Shown: positions 7,949-20,451, counted from the first letter of the stretch. The stretch: 64,000 bases of DNA from Amycolatopsis sp. NBC_01480 (GCF_036227205.1 NZ_CP109442.1:3844001-3908000); one strand, 5' to 3'. Numbers and translations: made by a program. Notes: generated from the letters alone by a model not told the origin.

Positions 7949-9285
7949 GCATCGAAGACACCACCGAGACCGACGCCGCGGTCCCCGAGGCGGACAGCCG
8001 CGACACCACCGAAGGTCGCGTCTACACCGTTTCCGGCGGTGACTGGGACGACGTCGTCGCCGACGCGCAGCACGACGAGCGCATGGTCATCAACATGGGC
8101 CCGCAGCACCCGTCGACGCACGGCGTGCTCCGGCTCGTGCTGGAGATGGAGGGCGAGACCGTCACGCAGCTGCGTTCGGTGATCGGCTACCTGCACACCG
8201 GCATCGAGAAGAACTGCGAATACCGGACCTGGACCCAGGGCGTCACGTTCGTCACGCGGATGGACTACCTGGCGCCGCTGTCCACGGAGATGGCGTACTG
8301 CCTCGGCGTGGAGAAGCTGCTGGGCATCAAGGCCCCGCCGCGCGCGGAGCTGCTTCGCGTGATGCTGCTGGAGATCAACCGGATCGGCTCGCACCTGGTC
8401 TACATCGCGACCGGCGGCATGGAGCTCGGCGCCACCACCGCGATGACGCTCGGCTTCCGCGAGCGCGAAGAGGTGCTGCACCTGCTGGAGCACCTGACCG
8501 GCCTGCGGATGAACCACGCGTTCATCCGCCCGGGCGGGCTCGCGCAGGACATGCCGGCGGACTTCGAGGAGAAGGTCACCGAGTTCTGCAAGGTGATGGA
8601 CAAGCGCCTTCCCTTGTACGACAAGCTGTTCACCGGTCAGCCGATCTGGCGCAACCGGCTCAAGGGCGTGGGCTACCTGCCGGTCGACGCGTGCCTCGCG
8701 CTCGGCGTCACCGGCCCGATCCTGCGCTCGGCCGGGCTGCCGTGGGACCTGCGCAAGACCGAGCCGTACTCGCGCTACGACGAGTTCGACTTCGACATCC
8801 CGACGTCCAACGACGCGGACTGCTGGGCCCGGTACCTGATCCGGGTCGAGGAGATGCACCAGAGCCTGCGGATCATCAAGCAGGTGCTCAAGAAGCTCGA
8901 GCCGGGCCCGGTCATGGTCGAGGACAAGAAGGTCGCGTGGCCGGCGCAGCTGTCGATCGGCAGCGACGGCATGGGCAACTCGCTCGAGCACGTCAAGAAG
9001 ATCATGGGCCAGTCGATGGAATCGCTGATCCACCACTTCAAGCTCGTCACCGAGGGCTTCCACGTGCCGGCCGGCCAGGTCTACTCGCCGGTGGAGTCGC
9101 CGCGCGGGGAACTGGCCGCGCACCTGGTGTCCGACGGGGGCACCCGGCCGCTGCGCGTGCACGTGCGGGAGCCGAGTTTCGTGAACCTGCAGTCGATGCC
9201 CGCGATGGCCGAGGGCGGGCTGGTGGCCGACGTGATCGCCGCGGTCGCGTCGATCGACCCGGTGATGGGGGGAGTGGACCGATGA
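7945..9285 (+). CDS. nuoD: NADH-quinone oxidoreductase subunit D
   Basis: 446 residues, 49-kDa subunit that with NuoB forms the quinone-binding cavity. Signatures include [36 protein letters not shown] and the C-terminal [16 protein letters not shown]. Starts with GTG overlapping nuoC by 4 bases; ends overlapping nuoE by 4 bases. Expected substrate in this organism is a partially saturated menaquinone made by the upstream menG-menJ products. Confidence 0.97.
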   Translation: MSIEDTTETDAAVPEADSRDTTEGRVYTVSGGDWDDVVADAQHDERMVINMGPQHPSTHGVLRLVLEMEGETVTQLRSVIGYLHTGIEKNCEYRTWTQGVTFVTRMDYLAPLSTEMAYCLGVEKLLGIKAPPRAELLRVMLLEINRIGSHLVYIATGGMELGATTAMTLGFREREEVLHLLEHLTGLRMNHAFIRPGGLAQDMPADFEEKVTEFCKVMDKRLPLYDKLFTGQPIWRNRLKGVGYLPVDACLALGVTGPILRSAGLPWDLRKTEPYSRYDEFDFDIPTSNDADCWARYLIRVEEMHQSLRIIKQVLKKLEPGPVMVEDKKVAWPAQLSIGSDGMGNSLEHVKKIMGQSMESLIHHFKLVTEGFHVPAGQVYSPVESPRGELAAHLVSDGGTRPLRVHVREPSFVNLQSMPAMAEGGLVADVIAAVASIDPVMGGVDR

Positions 9286-10160
9286 CGAGTTCGACTGCGA
9301 TGCCCGAGCCGGGGCCGCACGACGCGAAGGCGACGTACGCCGCCTCGGGCGGCGACACCGACGTGGTCGCGATCGCGCCGGATCCCGCTGTGGCCGAAGG
9401 CATCCTGGCGGATCACCCGGCCGAGGACATCTTCGGCGAGGACGTGCACGCCAAGGCGAAGGACCTGATCGCCCGCTACCCGATGTCGCGCTCGGCGCTG
9501 CTGCCGCTGCTGCACCTGGTGCAGTCCGTGCAGGGGTACGTCAGCCAAGAGGGCATCGCCTTCTGCGCCGCGCAGCTGGACCTGTCCGACGCCGAGGTCA
9601 GCGCGGTCGCGACGTTCTACACCATGTACAAGCGCCGCCCGTGCGGCGAGCACCTGGTGAGCGTCTGCACCAATACGCTGTGCGCGGCGATGGGCGGCGA
9701 GGCGATCTACAAGAAGCTCCAGACGCACCTCGGTTCCGAGGACGCGCCGCTGGGCCAGGAGGAGACGGCGGGCACGCCGGGCGAGCCGGGCTCGATCACG
9801 CTGGAGCACGCCGAGTGCCTCGCGGCCTGCGACCTGGCCCCGGTGCTGCAGGTCAACTACGAGTACTTCGACAACCAGACGCCGGAAAAGGCCGTCGCGC
9901 TGGTGGATGCGTTGCAGGCAGGCAAGAAGCCGGCCCCGACGCGCGGCGCCCCGCTCACGGACTTCAAGGGCGCGGAGCTCCAGCTCGCCGGGTTCTTCCC
10001 GGAGGACGAGGCCATCTACCGCGGTGACGTCGACGGGCCTTCGCAGGCCGTGGAAACGCTGCGCGGCGCGCAGATCGCGAACGAGCGCGGCTGGACCGCG
10101 CCGGCCACCCAGGACGTCCCGCTGCCGGTTCTGCCCGCCAAGGAAGGGGAGAAGAAGTAA
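9282..10160 (+). CDS. nuoE: NADH-quinone oxidoreductase subunit E
   Basis: 292 residues; 24-kDa thioredoxin-fold subunit with a 2Fe-2S cluster. Ligands are the two cysteines of CTNTLC and the two of ECLAAC. Longer than typical because of a roughly 50-residue N-terminal tail and an 80-residue C-terminal extension rich in Pro, Ala and Glu, as often seen in actinobacteria. The ATG overlaps the nuoD stop by 4 bases; the TAA shares one base with the ATG of nuoF (TAATG). Confidence 0.96.
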   Translation: MTSSTAMPEPGPHDAKATYAASGGDTDVVAIAPDPAVAEGILADHPAEDIFGEDVHAKAKDLIARYPMSRSALLPLLHLVQSVQGYVSQEGIAFCAAQLDLSDAEVSAVATFYTMYKRRPCGEHLVSVCTNTLCAAMGGEAIYKKLQTHLGSEDAPLGQEETAGTPGEPGSITLEHAECLAACDLAPVLQVNYEYFDNQTPEKAVALVDALQAGKKPAPTRGAPLTDFKGAELQLAGFFPEDEAIYRGDVDGPSQAVETLRGAQIANERGWTAPATQDVPLPVLPAKEGEKK

Positions 10161-11449
10161 TGCCTGATCCCATTACTCCGGTCCTCACGAAGCGCTGGCT
10201 GTCGCCGAACTCCTGGCGCCTGGAGACCTACGAACGGCTCGAGGGCTACACCGCGGCGCGCAAGGCGCTGGCCGGCACACCCGAGCAGCTCGTCCAGGTG
10301 GTCAAGGACTCCGGCCTGCGCGGCCGCGGCGGCGCGGGCTTCCCGGCCGGCGTCAAGTGGTCGTTCATGCCGCCGAACTTCGACAAGCCGCACTACCTGG
10401 TGATCAACGCCGACGAGGGCGAGCCGGGCACCTGCAAGGACATCCCGCTGATGATGGCGGACCCGCACTCGCTGATCGAGGGCTGCATCATCGCCTCGTA
10501 CGCGATGCGCTCGAACCACTGCTTCATCTACGTCCGCGGCGAGGCGCTGCACTGCATCCGCCGGCTCAACGCGGCGGCGCGCGAGGCGTACCAGGCCGGG
10601 TACCTGGGTAAGGACATCTTCGGCACCGGCTACGACCTCGAGCTGACCGTGCACGCCGGTGCCGGCGCGTACATCTGCGGCGAGGAAACCGCGCTGCTCG
10701 ACTCGCTCGAAGGCCGTCGCGGCCAGCCCCGGCTCAAGCCGCCGTTCCCGGCCGCCGCGGGCCTGTACGCCGCGCCGACCACGGTGAACAACGTCGAGAC
10801 GATCGCCTCCGCGCCGTTCATCGTGAACGCCGGCTCGGCCTGGTTCCGCGAGATGGGCCGCGAGAAGTCACCCGGCCCGAAGATCTACTCGATCTCCGGC
10901 CACGTCGAGAAGCCCGGCCAGTACGAGTGCCCGCTCGGCACCACGCTGCGCGAGCTGCTGGAGCTGGCGGGCGGCATGAAGGACGGCATCCCGCTCAAGT
11001 TCTGGACCCCGGGCGGCTCGTCCACGCCGATGTTCACCGCCGAGCACCTCGACACTCCGCTCGACTTCGAGGGCGCGGCCGAGGCCGGCTCGATGCTCGG
11101 CACCACCGCGGTGCAGGTCTTCAACGAGACCGTTTCCGTGCCGTGGGCCGTGATGAAGTGGACCCAGTTCTACGAGCACGAGTCCTGCGGCAAGTGCACG
11201 CCGTGCCGCGAGGGCACGTACTGGCTCGCGCAGATCCTGGAGCGCATGGTGGAGGGCCACGGCACCGCCGAGGACATCGACACCCTGCTGGACGTCTGCG
11301 ACAACATCCTCGGCCGTTCGTTCTGCGCGCTGGGCGACGGCGCGGTGTCGCCGATCCAGAGCGGGATCAAGTACTTCCGCGAGGAGTTCCTCGCGCTGTG
11401 CGAGAAGAACAAGGCCGCCCAGCCCGAATTGGTGGGAGCACAGGCATGA
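10160..11449 (+). CDS. nuoF: NADH-quinone oxidoreductase subunit F
   Basis: 429 residues; 51-kDa subunit that binds NADH, FMN and cluster N3. FMN/NADH motif [15 protein letters not shown] is near residue 55; the 4Fe-4S ligands are the cysteines of [13 protein letters not shown] and the later Cys in [10 protein letters not shown]. Site where NADH electrons enter. Overlaps the start of nuoG by 4 bases (ATGA). Confidence 0.97.
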   Translation: MPDPITPVLTKRWLSPNSWRLETYERLEGYTAARKALAGTPEQLVQVVKDSGLRGRGGAGFPAGVKWSFMPPNFDKPHYLVINADEGEPGTCKDIPLMMADPHSLIEGCIIASYAMRSNHCFIYVRGEALHCIRRLNAAAREAYQAGYLGKDIFGTGYDLELTVHAGAGAYICGEETALLDSLEGRRGQPRLKPPFPAAAGLYAAPTTVNNVETIASAPFIVNAGSAWFREMGREKSPGPKIYSISGHVEKPGQYECPLGTTLRELLELAGGMKDGIPLKFWTPGGSSTPMFTAEHLDTPLDFEGAAEAGSMLGTTAVQVFNETVSVPWAVMKWTQFYEHESCGKCTPCREGTYWLAQILERMVEGHGTAEDIDTLLDVCDNILGRSFCALGDGAVSPIQSGIKYFREEFLALCEKNKAAQPELVGAQA

Positions 11450-13920
11450 CGATCGCCCCCGACAAGCCGGCGACCCAGGAGACCCCGGTCCCCGAAGGTC
11501 ACGTGAAGCTGATCATCGACGGTGAAGAGGTCATCGCGCCCAAGGGCGAGCTGCTGATCCGCACCGCCGAGCGGCTCGGCACGGTCATCCCGCGGTTCTG
11601 CGACCACCCGCTGCTCGACCCGGCCGGCGCCTGCCGCCAGTGCCTGGTCGAGGTGGAGATGGGCGGCCGGCCGATGCCGAAGCCGCAGGCCTCCTGCACC
11701 ATGACGGTCGCCGACGGCATGGTGGTCAAGACCCAGCTGACCTCGGCCGTCGCGGACAAGGCCCAGCACGGCGTGATGGAGCTGCTGCTCATCAACCACC
11801 CGCTGGACTGCCCGATCTGCGACAAGGGCGGCGAGTGCCCGCTGCAGAACCAGGCTCTGGCCCACGGCCGCACGGAATCGCGGTTCGTCGACACCAAGCG
11901 CACGTTCCCGAAGCCGCTGCCGATCTCCTCGCAGGTGCTGCTGGACCGGGAGCGCTGCGTGCTCTGCCAGCGCTGCACGCGGTTCTCCGCGCAGATCGCC
12001 GGCGACCCGTTCATCGAGCTGCTCGAACGCGGCGCGCACCAGCAGATCGGCACCGCCGAGACCGCGGACGTGCTGGACCTGGCCTCGCGCACCACTTCGG
12101 GCCAGCCGTTCCAGAGTTACTTCTCCGGCAACGTCATCCAGATCTGCCCGGTGGGCGCGCTGACCAGCGCGGCGTACCGGTTCCGGTCGCGGCCGTTCGA
12201 CCTGGTGTCGGCGCCGGGGGTGTGCGAGCACTGCTCGTCCGGCTGTGCCGAGCGCACCGACTTCCGCCGCGGCAAGGTGCAGCGCAAGCTGGCCGGCGAC
12301 GACCCGGAGGTGAACGAGGAGTGGCTGTGCGACAAGGGCCGCTTCGGCTTCCGCTACGTGCAGGCCGGTGACCGCATCCGCCGCCCGCTGGTCCGCAACG
12401 CGGCCGGCGAGCTGGAAGAGGCCTCCTGGACCGACGCGCTGCGCACCGCCGCCGAGGGCCTCGCGAAGGCCCGTGACGGCAAGGGCGCCGGCGTGCTCAC
12501 CGGCGGCCGGCTGACCACCGAGGACGCGTACGCGTACGCCAAGTTCGCGCGGATCGCGTTGCGCACCAACGACATCGACTTCCGCGCCCGCGCGCACTCG
12601 GCCGAGGAGCTGGCGTTCCTCACCTCGAACGTGCTGGGCACCACGCCGGAGAACGGCGTCACCTTCGGCGAGATCGAAACGGCCCGCACGGTCCTGTGCG
12701 TGGCCTTCGAGCCGGAGGACGAGGCGCCGATCGTGTTCCTGCGGCTGCGCAAGGCGGCCCGCAAGAACCGCACCCGGGTGCTCCACTTAGGACAGTGGAC
12801 GACCTCCTCGGTCCGCAAGACCTTCGGTGAGCTGCTGGCCTGCGTGCCGGGTGGCGAGGCCGCAGCGGTCGACGGCATCGCGCAGCACGCGGCCGACGTC
12901 GATGCCGCGCTCAGCGCCGAGGGCGCGGTGATCCTGGTCGGCGAGCGCGCCGCCGAGGTCCCGGGTCTGTTCTCCGCACTGCGCCGGCTCACCGAGCGCA
13001 CGGGCGCGCGGCTCGCGTGGATCCCGCGCCGGGCCGGCGAACGCGGCGCGCTGGAGGCCGGCTGCGCGCCGACGCTCCTGCCGGGCGGCCGTTCCGCCGA
13101 AGATGCCGACGCCCGCGCCGAGGTCGAAAAGCTTTGGGGCGTCACGCTTCCCGCCCAGGCGGGCCGCGACACCACGGGCATCCTCGAGGCCGCGTCCGGG
13201 CAGCAGCTCGACGCGCTGCTGGTCGGCGGCGTCGACCCGAACGACCTGCCCGACCCGGACCTGGCCCGGCGCGCGCTGGACAACGCCGGCTTCGTGGTCA
13301 GCCTGGAGCTGCGGGCGGGCGAGGTGACCGAGCGGGCCGACGTGGTCCTGCCGATCGCGCCGACGGTGGAGAAGGCGGGCAGCTTCCTCAACTGGGAGGG
13401 CCGCCACCGCCCGTTCGACATCACGCTCGAAGGCACCGGCGCACTGGCCGACAGCCGGGTGCTCGACACCCTCGCGGTCGAGATGGACGCGGACCTGTTC
13501 ACGCAGACCCCGGCCGCCGCGGCGGCCGACTTCGCCAAGCTGGGAGAGTCCCTGAAGGCCACCTTCAGGGACCCAGATGCCCTCAAGGTGGCCTTCAGGG
13601 CGAGCGAGCCGGGGGCGGGCCAGGCGTTGCTGTCCACCTGGCGGCAGCTGATCGACAACGGCTCGCTGCAGGACGACGAGCCGCACCTCAAGGGCACGCA
13701 GCGCGAGCCCGTCGCCCGCCTCTCGGCGAAGACGGCCGAGGGCCTCGGCGGCACCGTCCGCGTGTCGACCGAGCGCGGCGCGATCACGCTGCCGGTCGAG
13801 GTCGCCGACCTGCCCGACGGAGTCGTCTGGCTCCCGGGCAACTCCGACGGCTCCGCCGTCCGCGCCGCTCTCGGCGCGGGCCACGGCGCGCTGGTGCAGA
13901 TCTCCGGAGGTGAACAGTGA
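11446..13920 (+). CDS. nuoG: NADH-quinone oxidoreductase subunit G (with in-frame palindromic insert)
   Basis: 824 residues; 75-kDa subunit. N-terminal 2Fe-2S ligands lie in [15 protein letters not shown] and ASCTMTV, the His/Cys 4Fe-4S site in [17 protein letters not shown], cluster N4/N5 ligands in [12 protein letters not shown], and the extra N7-type site in CEHCSSGC plus WLCDKG. A molybdopterin-oxidoreductase-like C-terminal half follows. Residues 702-718 are encoded by a 51-bp palindromic element also found in the oxidoreductase gene at 41822. Codon 448 is TTA, rare at this GC content. Upstream open frame before 11446 is a nuoF shadow. Confidence 0.96.
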   Translation: MTIAPDKPATQETPVPEGHVKLIIDGEEVIAPKGELLIRTAERLGTVIPRFCDHPLLDPAGACRQCLVEVEMGGRPMPKPQASCTMTVADGMVVKTQLTSAVADKAQHGVMELLLINHPLDCPICDKGGECPLQNQALAHGRTESRFVDTKRTFPKPLPISSQVLLDRERCVLCQRCTRFSAQIAGDPFIELLERGAHQQIGTAETADVLDLASRTTSGQPFQSYFSGNVIQICPVGALTSAAYRFRSRPFDLVSAPGVCEHCSSGCAERTDFRRGKVQRKLAGDDPEVNEEWLCDKGRFGFRYVQAGDRIRRPLVRNAAGELEEASWTDALRTAAEGLAKARDGKGAGVLTGGRLTTEDAYAYAKFARIALRTNDIDFRARAHSAEELAFLTSNVLGTTPENGVTFGEIETARTVLCVAFEPEDEAPIVFLRLRKAARKNRTRVLHLGQWTTSSVRKTFGELLACVPGGEAAAVDGIAQHAADVDAALSAEGAVILVGERAAEVPGLFSALRRLTERTGARLAWIPRRAGERGALEAGCAPTLLPGGRSAEDADARAEVEKLWGVTLPAQAGRDTTGILEAASGQQLDALLVGGVDPNDLPDPDLARRALDNAGFVVSLELRAGEVTERADVVLPIAPTVEKAGSFLNWEGRHRPFDITLEGTGALADSRVLDTLAVEMDADLFTQTPAAAAADFAKLGESLKATFRDPDALKVAFRASEPGAGQALLSTWRQLIDNGSLQDDEPHLKGTQREPVARLSAKTAEGLGGTVRVSTERGAITLPVEVADLPDGVVWLPGNSDGSAVRAALGAGHGALVQISGGEQ
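13550..13600. repeat. 51-bp palindromic element inside nuoG
   Basis: Two 21-base arms (13550-13570 and 13580-13600) with a 9-base spacer ACCCAGATG; the arms are reverse complements with one mismatch. Each arm is itself a near-palindrome of the CCCTGAAGG...CCTTCAGGG type. Length is 17 codons; read in frame with the flanking TCC it adds peptide [19 protein letters not shown] second copy lies at 42972-43022. Confidence 0.9.
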
Positions 13921-15260
13921 GCCCTCAGCTCACGCCGTTCCTGGACCAGATGCCGGACGCCGCCGAGCGGGCTCGCCTGCTCGCCGACGACCCGTGGTGG
14001 CTGATCCTGATCAAGGCCGTGGTCATCCTGCTGATCGGGCCGATCCTGACGATCTTCCTGATCGTCTGGGAGCGCAAGGCGGTCGGCCGGATGCAGAACC
14101 GGCCCGGCCCCAACCGGGTCGGCCCCGGCGGGTACCTGCAGTCGCTGGCCGACGCGATCAAGCTCCCGTTCAAGGAGCAGATCATCCCGGACACCGCCGA
14201 CCGCAAGGTGTACTTCCTCGCCCCGGTGCTCGCCGCCGTGCCCGCGCTGATCGCGCTGTCCGCGATCCCGTTCGGGCCGGTGGTCTCGATCTTCGGCCAG
14301 CAGACCACGCTGCAGCTGGTCGACCTGCCGGTGGGCGTGCTGGTGATCCTGGCCTGCTCGTCCATCGGCGTGTACGGCATCGTGCTGGCCGGCTGGGCCT
14401 CGGGCTCGCCGTACCCGCTGCTGGGCGCGCTGCGCTCGACCGCCCAGGTGATCTCCTACGAGATCGCGATGGGCCTGTCGATCGTCGCGGTGATCCTCTA
14501 CTCGGGCACGCTGTCCACCTCCGGGATCGTCGACGCGCAGGCCCACGGCTGGTACTTCTACATGCTCATCCCGAGCTTCGTGATCTACCTGATCTCGATG
14601 GTCGGCGAGACCAACCGCGCGCCGTTCGACCTCGCCGAGGCCGAGTCGGAGCTGGTCGGCGGCTTCCACACCGAGTACAGCTCGATGAAGTTCGCGATGT
14701 TCTTCCTCGCCGAGTACGTCAACATGGTGATCGTCTCGGCCTTCTGCACCACGCTGTTCCTCGGCGGCTGGCGCTTCCCGTTCGTCGGTGAAGACTCGGC
14801 GCTGAACCAGAACTGGTGGCCGATGCTCTGGTTCTTCGCGAAGACCTTCGTCCTCCTGTTCTGCTTCATCTGGCTGCGCGGCACGCTGCCGCGCATGCGC
14901 TACGACCAGTTCATGCGCCTGGGCTGGAAGGTGCTGGTGCCGGTCAACCTGGTCTGGATCGTCGTGGTGGTCGCCATCAAGACCGTCCAGTGGAGCTGGC
15001 CGCAGATCCTGGTCGGGGTCGGCATCGTCCTGGTCGTGCTGGTGCTGCTGAGCCTGGCGCTGCCGGAGAAGAAGGTGCCGAACGACGACTACGTGCCGAT
15101 CACCGGCGGCGGGCACCCGCTGCCGCCGCTGGACCTGAAGGTCCCCGAGAGCACCCCGCGCCGCAAGGCGCTGGCCAAGGCGGAGGCGAGGGCCGCCCGG
15201 CGGGCCCCGGCCGCCGTCGGCACCGCGGCAAAGGAAGGGGCGGAAGATGGCCAAGACTGA
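13917..15260 (+). CDS. nuoH: NADH-quinone oxidoreductase subunit H
   Basis: 447 residues; membrane subunit joining the peripheral arm to the proton pump modules and lining the quinone tunnel. About eight or nine hydrophobic segments; signatures [20 protein letters not shown] and [22 protein letters not shown]-terminal hydrophilic tail of about 60 residues is actinobacterial in type. GTG start overlapping nuoG stop by 4 bases; overlaps nuoI by 14 bases. Confidence 0.97.
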   Translation: MSPQLTPFLDQMPDAAERARLLADDPWWLILIKAVVILLIGPILTIFLIVWERKAVGRMQNRPGPNRVGPGGYLQSLADAIKLPFKEQIIPDTADRKVYFLAPVLAAVPALIALSAIPFGPVVSIFGQQTTLQLVDLPVGVLVILACSSIGVYGIVLAGWASGSPYPLLGALRSTAQVISYEIAMGLSIVAVILYSGTLSTSGIVDAQAHGWYFYMLIPSFVIYLISMVGETNRAPFDLAEAESELVGGFHTEYSSMKFAMFFLAEYVNMVIVSAFCTTLFLGGWRFPFVGEDSALNQNWWPMLWFFAKTFVLLFCFIWLRGTLPRMRYDQFMRLGWKVLVPVNLVWIVVVVAIKTVQWSWPQILVGVGIVLVVLVLLSLALPEKKVPNDDYVPITGGGHPLPPLDLKVPESTPRRKALAKAEARAARRAPAAVGTAAKEGAEDGQD

Positions 15261-15783
15261 CTTCCTCAATCCCATCAAGGGTTTCGGCGTCACCTTCGCG
15301 ATGATGTTCAAGAAGGTCGCCACCGAGGAGTACCCGGAGGCCGGTGCCCCGGCCGCGCCGCGGTACCACGGGCGCCACCAGCTCAACCGGCACCCGGACG
15401 GGCTGGAGAAGTGCGTCGGCTGCGAGCTGTGCGCCTGGGCGTGCCCGGCCGACGCGATCTTCGTCGAGGGCGGCGACAACACCGAGGAGGCGCGGTTCTC
15501 CCCGGGTGAGCGCTACGGCGCGGACTACCAGATCAACTACCTGCGCTGCATCGGCTGCGGGTTGTGCATCGAGGCCTGCCCGACCCGGTCCCTGACGATG
15601 ATCAACTTCTACGAGATGGCGGACGACGACCGCCAGCGGCTGATCTACACCAAGGAAGACCTGCTCGCCCCGCTGCTGCCCGGCATGGAGCAGCCGCCGC
15701 ACCCGATGCGCCTGGGCGAGAACGAGCAGGACTACTACGTGAACGGCCCTGAGCTGGCGAAGCAGCAGGAGGGCAAGCAATGA
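15247..15783 (+). CDS. nuoI: NADH-quinone oxidoreductase subunit I
   Basis: 178 residues; ferredoxin-like subunit with two 4Fe-4S clusters (N6a, N6b), ligands [12 protein letters not shown] and [12 protein letters not shown]. Carries electrons from NuoG to NuoB. ATG start inside the end of nuoH, preceded by a purine-rich GGAAGGGGCGGAAG stretch; ends overlapping nuoJ by 4 bases. Confidence 0.97.
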   Translation: MAKTDFLNPIKGFGVTFAMMFKKVATEEYPEAGAPAAPRYHGRHQLNRHPDGLEKCVGCELCAWACPADAIFVEGGDNTEEARFSPGERYGADYQINYLRCIGCGLCIEACPTRSLTMINFYEMADDDRQRLIYTKEDLLAPLLPGMEQPPHPMRLGENEQDYYVNGPELAKQQEGKQ

Positions 15784-16652
15784 TCACGGCTCTCCTCGCG
15801 CAGGCGCCCGCCGCCGCGGACGGTTCGGTCTCGGTCGGCGAGGCCATCGCGTTCTGGATCCTCGGCCCGCTCTGCCTGCTCGGCGCGCTGGGCATGATCT
15901 TCTCCCGCAACGCCGTGCACTCGGCGCTGTGGCTGGTGCTCACGATGCTGAGCCTGGGCGCGCTCTACATGACGCAGTCCGCGCCGTTCCTCGGGTTCAC
16001 GCAGATCATCGTCTACACCGGCGCGATCATGATGCTGTTCCTGTTCGTGCTGATGCTGGTCGGGCGGGAGAGCTCCGACTCGGTGGTCGAGGTCCTGCGC
16101 GGGCAGCGGATGGCGGCCACCCTGCTCGGCATCGGGCTCGCCGCGCTGATCGCGGCCGGCCTGTTCCGCTCGCTGGTGAACGTGACCCCGGCCGCGCCAC
16201 TCGACCCGTACACCCCGGCCGGCGGCGCCGCGGGCGGGCTGGGCCGGCTCATCTTCACCCAGTACCTGTTCCCGTTCGAGCTGACCTCGGCGCTGCTGAT
16301 CACCGCCGCGCTCGGCGCGATGGTGCTCGCCTTCACCGACCGGCATGCCAAGGGCGGCAAGCTCTCCCAGCGCGAGCTGGTGGTCATGCGCTTCCGCGGC
16401 GAGCACGACCGCCCGTCGCCGCTGCCCGGCCCGGGCGTGTTCGCCACGGCCAACTCCGTGGCCACCCCGGCCCTGCTGCCGGACGGCACGATCGCCCCCG
16501 AGTCGCTCTCGGCGATCATCGAGTCCACCTCGGCCGTGCAGCTCCTGCGCGACCGCAAGCTCGTCGCCGACGAGGGCCCGAAGCCGGACGCGCACGCGCT
16601 GGTCGGCGCCGAGTCCGAAGCCGGCGCGGAAGAGGAAGGGGAAGGCAAGTGA
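15780..16652 (+). CDS. nuoJ: NADH-quinone oxidoreductase subunit J
   Basis: 290 residues. Five hydrophobic segments in the first 190 residues (for example [20 protein letters not shown] and [20 protein letters not shown]), then a roughly 100-residue hydrophilic tail longer than in E. coli NuoJ but usual in actinobacteria. Proton-channel subunit of the membrane arm. Ends with GTGA overlap to nuoK. Confidence 0.95.
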   Translation: MITALLAQAPAAADGSVSVGEAIAFWILGPLCLLGALGMIFSRNAVHSALWLVLTMLSLGALYMTQSAPFLGFTQIIVYTGAIMMLFLFVLMLVGRESSDSVVEVLRGQRMAATLLGIGLAALIAAGLFRSLVNVTPAAPLDPYTPAGGAAGGLGRLIFTQYLFPFELTSALLITAALGAMVLAFTDRHAKGGKLSQRELVVMRFRGEHDRPSPLPGPGVFATANSVATPALLPDGTIAPESLSAIIESTSAVQLLRDRKLVADEGPKPDAHALVGAESEAGAEEEGEGK

Positions 16653-16948
16653 CCCCGACCTACTACCTGCTGCTGTCGGCGTTGCTGTTCGCCATCGGCG
16701 CCGTGGGCGTCCTGGTCCGCCGGAACGCGATCGTGGTGTTCATGTGCATCGAGCTGATGCTGAACTCGGTGAACCTCACCCTGGTCACGTTCGCCCGGAT
16801 CAACGGCGGGCTCGACGGCCAGGTGATGGCGTTCTTCGTGATGGTCGTGGCCGCCGCCGAAGTCGTGGTGGGCCTGGCGATCATCATGTCGATCTTCCGC
16901 ACCCGGCGCTCGGCCTCGGTCGACGACACCAACCTGCTGAAGTACTGA
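16649..16948 (+). CDS. nuoK: NADH-quinone oxidoreductase subunit K
   Basis: 99 residues, three membrane segments; the family signature [16 protein letters not shown] contains the conserved glutamate needed for proton transfer. GTG start overlapping nuoJ by 4 bases. Confidence 0.97.
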   Translation: MTPTYYLLLSALLFAIGAVGVLVRRNAIVVFMCIELMLNSVNLTLVTFARINGGLDGQVMAFFVMVVAAAEVVVGLAIIMSIFRTRRSASVDDTNLLKY

Positions 16949-16958
16949 GAGGGCGAGT

Positions 16959-18866
16959 GTGACCGCATCATCGTGGCTGCTGGTGGCCCTGCCGGCCCTC
17001 GGCGCCCTGATCCTGCTGCTGGCCGGGAAGCGTTCGAAGGCGTGGGGGCACCTGCTCGGCACCGCCACCGTCGTCGCCGCCTTCGTCTACGGCCTGATCC
17101 TGTTCTTCGGCTTCGACGGCAAATCCACTGTGGACACCAAGCTGTTCTCGTGGATCCCGGTCGGGCAGCTCCAGGTGGACTTCGGGCTGCGCATCGACGC
17201 GCTGTCGCTGACGTTCGTGCTGCTGATCACCGGCGTCGGCATGCTGATCCACTTCTACTCGATCGGCTACATGGCCGACGACGAGGGCAGGCACCGCTTC
17301 TTCGCGTACCTGAACCTCTTCGTCGCCTCGATGCTGATCCTGGTGCTGGGCAACAGCTTCGTGACGCTGTACCTCGGCTGGGAGGGGGTGGGCCTCGCGT
17401 CCTACCTGCTCATCGGCTGGTACCAGGACCGCCCGTCCGCGGCCACCGCGGCGAAGAAGGCGTTCCTGATGAACCGCGTCGGCGACGTCGGGCTGGCGCT
17501 GGCGATCTTCCTGATGTTCAAGTACGTCGGGTCCACCGGCTACGCGCAGGTCTTCGACGGCGTCGCGAGCGGCAAGATCCCGTCAGGCGCGATCACCGCG
17601 ATCGCGATCCTGCTGCTGCTGGGCGCCTGCGGTAAGTCGGGCCAGTTCCCGCTCCAGGCCTGGCTGCCGGACGCGATGGAGGGCCCGACCCCGGTCTCGG
17701 CCCTGATCCACGCGGCGACGATGGTCACCGCCGGGGTCTACCTGGTCGCCCGCTCCAACGTCATCTTCAGCCAGACGCCGGACGGCCGCCTGGTCGTGAC
17801 GCTGGTCGGGGCGGTGACCCTGCTGCTCGGGTCCATCGTCGGCTGCGCCTACGACGACATCAAGAAAGTGCTCGCCTACTCCACGGTCAGCCAGATCGGC
17901 TACATGATGCTGGCCGTGGGCCTCGGCCCGGGCATCTACGCGCTGGGCATCATGCACCTGGTCGCGCACGGCTTCTTCAAGGCCGGGCTCTTCCTCGGGG
18001 CCGGCTCGGTCATGCACGGCATGAACGACGAGGTCGACATGCGCAAGTTCGGCGGCCTGGCCAAGAAGATGCCGATCACCTTCGTCACCTTCGGCCTCGG
18101 CTACCTCGCGCTGATCGGCTTCCCGTTCCTCTCGGGCTACTACACGAAGGACGCGATCATCGAGGCCGCGTTCGGCCAGGAGGCCTGGCGCGGCTGGGTG
18201 TTCGGGCTGGCCACGGTCATCGGCGCCGGGCTCACCGCGTTCTACATGACCCGCCTGATGATGATGACGTTCTTCGGCAAGTCGCGCTGGAAGACGATCA
18301 AGAGCACCGACGGGCGCGAGTTCCACCCGCACGAGTCCAAGCCGGTGATGTGGATCCCGATGGTGATCCTGGCGGCCGGCTCGGTCGGCGCGGGCGCGTT
18401 CTTCGCCATCGGCAACCGGTTCGTGGACTGGCTCGCCCCGACCGTCGGCCAGTTCCACGAGGCCGAGCACACGCCGATCTCGGCGTCGCTGGTCCCGTGG
18501 CTGACCCTCGCGCTGGCCCTGATCGGCGCCGTGATCGCGGTCCTGGTCTTCCGGCCCAGCGCCGACATCCCGGTCGAACGCCCCGAGCGCGTCTCGTGGC
18601 CGATCCGGGCGGCGCGCAAGGACCTGTACGGCAACGCCATCAACGAGACGCTGGTCGCCCGCCCGGGCACCTGGCTCGCGCGGGCGCTGGTGTACGTCGA
18701 CAACCGGGGGGTGGACGGGGCGGTCAACGGCCTCGCCGCGGCCCTCGGCGGCGGGTCCGGCCGGTTGCGGCGCCTGCAGACCGGGTTCGTCCGGTCGTAC
18801 GCGCTGTCCATGCTCGGCGGCACGTTCCTGCTTCTCGCGGCCCTTCTGCTGGTGAGGTTCTCCTGA
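16959..18866 (+). CDS. nuoL: NADH-quinone oxidoreductase subunit L
   Basis: 635 residues; distal antiporter-like proton pump subunit with the long lateral helix. Signatures include [37 protein letters not shown] and a lysine-containing helix [23 protein letters not shown] start 10 bases after nuoK, with GAGAGGGCGAG upstream. One base separates it from nuoM. Confidence 0.97.
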   Translation: MTASSWLLVALPALGALILLLAGKRSKAWGHLLGTATVVAAFVYGLILFFGFDGKSTVDTKLFSWIPVGQLQVDFGLRIDALSLTFVLLITGVGMLIHFYSIGYMADDEGRHRFFAYLNLFVASMLILVLGNSFVTLYLGWEGVGLASYLLIGWYQDRPSAATAAKKAFLMNRVGDVGLALAIFLMFKYVGSTGYAQVFDGVASGKIPSGAITAIAILLLLGACGKSGQFPLQAWLPDAMEGPTPVSALIHAATMVTAGVYLVARSNVIFSQTPDGRLVVTLVGAVTLLLGSIVGCAYDDIKKVLAYSTVSQIGYMMLAVGLGPGIYALGIMHLVAHGFFKAGLFLGAGSVMHGMNDEVDMRKFGGLAKKMPITFVTFGLGYLALIGFPFLSGYYTKDAIIEAAFGQEAWRGWVFGLATVIGAGLTAFYMTRLMMMTFFGKSRWKTIKSTDGREFHPHESKPVMWIPMVILAAGSVGAGAFFAIGNRFVDWLAPTVGQFHEAEHTPISASLVPWLTLALALIGAVIAVLVFRPSADIPVERPERVSWPIRAARKDLYGNAINETLVARPGTWLARALVYVDNRGVDGAVNGLAAALGGGSGRLRRLQTGFVRSYALSMLGGTFLLLAALLLVRFS

Positions 18867-18867
18867 C

Positions 18868-20448
18868 ATGACTTGGCTTCTGGCGCTCATCCTGCTGCCG
18901 CTGGCCGGCTCGCTGGTGCTGGCGTTCCTGAAGGGGAACGACCGCGCCGCGATGGCCACCGCGCTGGTCGTGTCCATTGTGGAGTTCTTGCTGATCATCC
19001 CGTTCTGGGCGAGCTACTCGCCCTCGGGGGACCGGATCCAGCAGGCGACCACGATGGACTGGATCCCCAGCTTCGGCATCCACATCTCGTTCGGCACCGA
19101 CGGCATCTCGCTGATCATGATCGCGGTGATCGCCCTGCTGGTGCCGATCGTGGTCGGCGGCCTCGGCCTCACCGACAAGCTCCCGGCCGGCCGCAGCGCC
19201 GGCGGGTTCCTGTCGCTGATCCTGCTGCAGGAGGCCATCACCATCGGCGTCTTCGCGGCGACCGACGTGTTCCTGTTCTACGTGCTGTTCGAGATCATGC
19301 TGATCCCGATGTACTTCCTGATCGGCGGCTACGGCGGCGCGAACCGGCAGTACGCGGCGGTGAAGTTCTTCCTGTACTCCTTCCTCGGCGGCCTGATCAT
19401 GCTGGCCTCGGCGATCGGCGCGTACTCGCTGGCGTCGGACAAGCTGGGCAAGGGCACGTTCGACTGGGCCACCCTGGTCACCGTGGTGCGGGACGCGCCG
19501 ACCGGCACGCAGATCTGGCTGTTCTTCGGCTTCTTCCTGGCCTTCGCGATCAAGGCACCGCTAGTGCCGTTCCACACCTGGCTGCCGGACGCGGCGGGGC
19601 AGGCGCCGATCGGCGTCGCCGTGCTGCTGGTCGGCGTGCTGGACAAGGTCGGCACGTTCGGCTTCCTGCGCTACCTGCTGCCGATGTTCCCCGCGGCGAG
19701 CAAGACGCTGGCGCCGCTGGTGCTGGTCCTGTCGGTGATCGGCGTGGTCTACGGCTCGATCCTGGCCGCCGGGCAGTCGGACATGAAGCGGTTCCTCGCC
19801 TACGTCTCGATCGCCCACTTCGGCTTCATCGCGCTGGGCATCTTCACCTTCAACGAGCAGGCGATGGTCGGCTCGGTGTCGTACATGCTCAACCACAGCC
19901 TCTCCACCGGCATGCTGATCGTGGTGGTCGGCCTGATCATCCGGCGCGGCGGCTCCACCCGGATCTCGGACTACGGCGGGATGGCCAAGCTGACCCCGCT
20001 GCTCGGCGGGATGCTGCTGATCGCCGGCCTGTCCGCGCTGTCGCTGCCGGGCACCAACTCGTTCGTGAGCGAGTTCCTGGTGCTGCTGGGGTCCTTTGTG
20101 GACCACCCGGTGTACACGATCATCGCGACGGTCGGCATGGTGCTGGCCGCGGCCTACGTGCTCTGGCTCTACCAGCGGATCATGCAGGGCCCGGTGCGCG
20201 GTGACGCGCTGCTCTCGCCAGCCTCGTCCACTCCGGGCGGCGTGGAGTCGGGCGGCTCGGTCGCCACCGCGGTCGCGCAGGAGACCGGCGTGAAGAAGGC
20301 CGTCAAGGACCTCGGGGCACGGGAGATCGCGATCCTCGCCCCGCTGGTCATCCTGATCATCGGGCTGGGCTTCTACCCCAAGCCGGTGCTCGACACGATC
20401 ACCCCGTCGGTGCAGGCGACCCTGTCTGCCGTGCAGGGAGGCAAGTAA
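18868..20448 (+). CDS. nuoM: NADH-quinone oxidoreductase subunit M
   Basis: 526 residues; antiporter-like proton pump subunit. Signatures: the glutamate of FYVLFEIMLIPMYFLIGGYG, the lysine of AFAIKAPLVPFHTWLPDA, and QSDMKRFLAYVSIAHFGF. About 14 hydrophobic segments. ATG start directly after the nuoL stop. Confidence 0.97.
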   Translation: MTWLLALILLPLAGSLVLAFLKGNDRAAMATALVVSIVEFLLIIPFWASYSPSGDRIQQATTMDWIPSFGIHISFGTDGISLIMIAVIALLVPIVVGGLGLTDKLPAGRSAGGFLSLILLQEAITIGVFAATDVFLFYVLFEIMLIPMYFLIGGYGGANRQYAAVKFFLYSFLGGLIMLASAIGAYSLASDKLGKGTFDWATLVTVVRDAPTGTQIWLFFGFFLAFAIKAPLVPFHTWLPDAAGQAPIGVAVLLVGVLDKVGTFGFLRYLLPMFPAASKTLAPLVLVLSVIGVVYGSILAAGQSDMKRFLAYVSIAHFGFIALGIFTFNEQAMVGSVSYMLNHSLSTGMLIVVVGLIIRRGGSTRISDYGGMAKLTPLLGGMLLIAGLSALSLPGTNSFVSEFLVLLGSFVDHPVYTIIATVGMVLAAAYVLWLYQRIMQGPVRGDALLSPASSTPGGVESGGSVATAVAQETGVKKAVKDLGAREIAILAPLVILIIGLGFYPKPVLDTITPSVQATLSAVQGGK

Positions 20449-20451
20449 ACC

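Noticed and set aside
7941..7950. Partial copy of the 46-bp repeat (CTCGTGAG) at the nuoC-nuoD junction
   Set aside because: Only 7-8 bases match and they are explained by coding sequence and the GTGA overlap.
12354..15482. 1042-codon reverse open frame over nuoG, nuoH and nuoI
   Set aside because: Antisense to conserved complex I genes; composition typical of GC-rich shadow frames, no domain seen.
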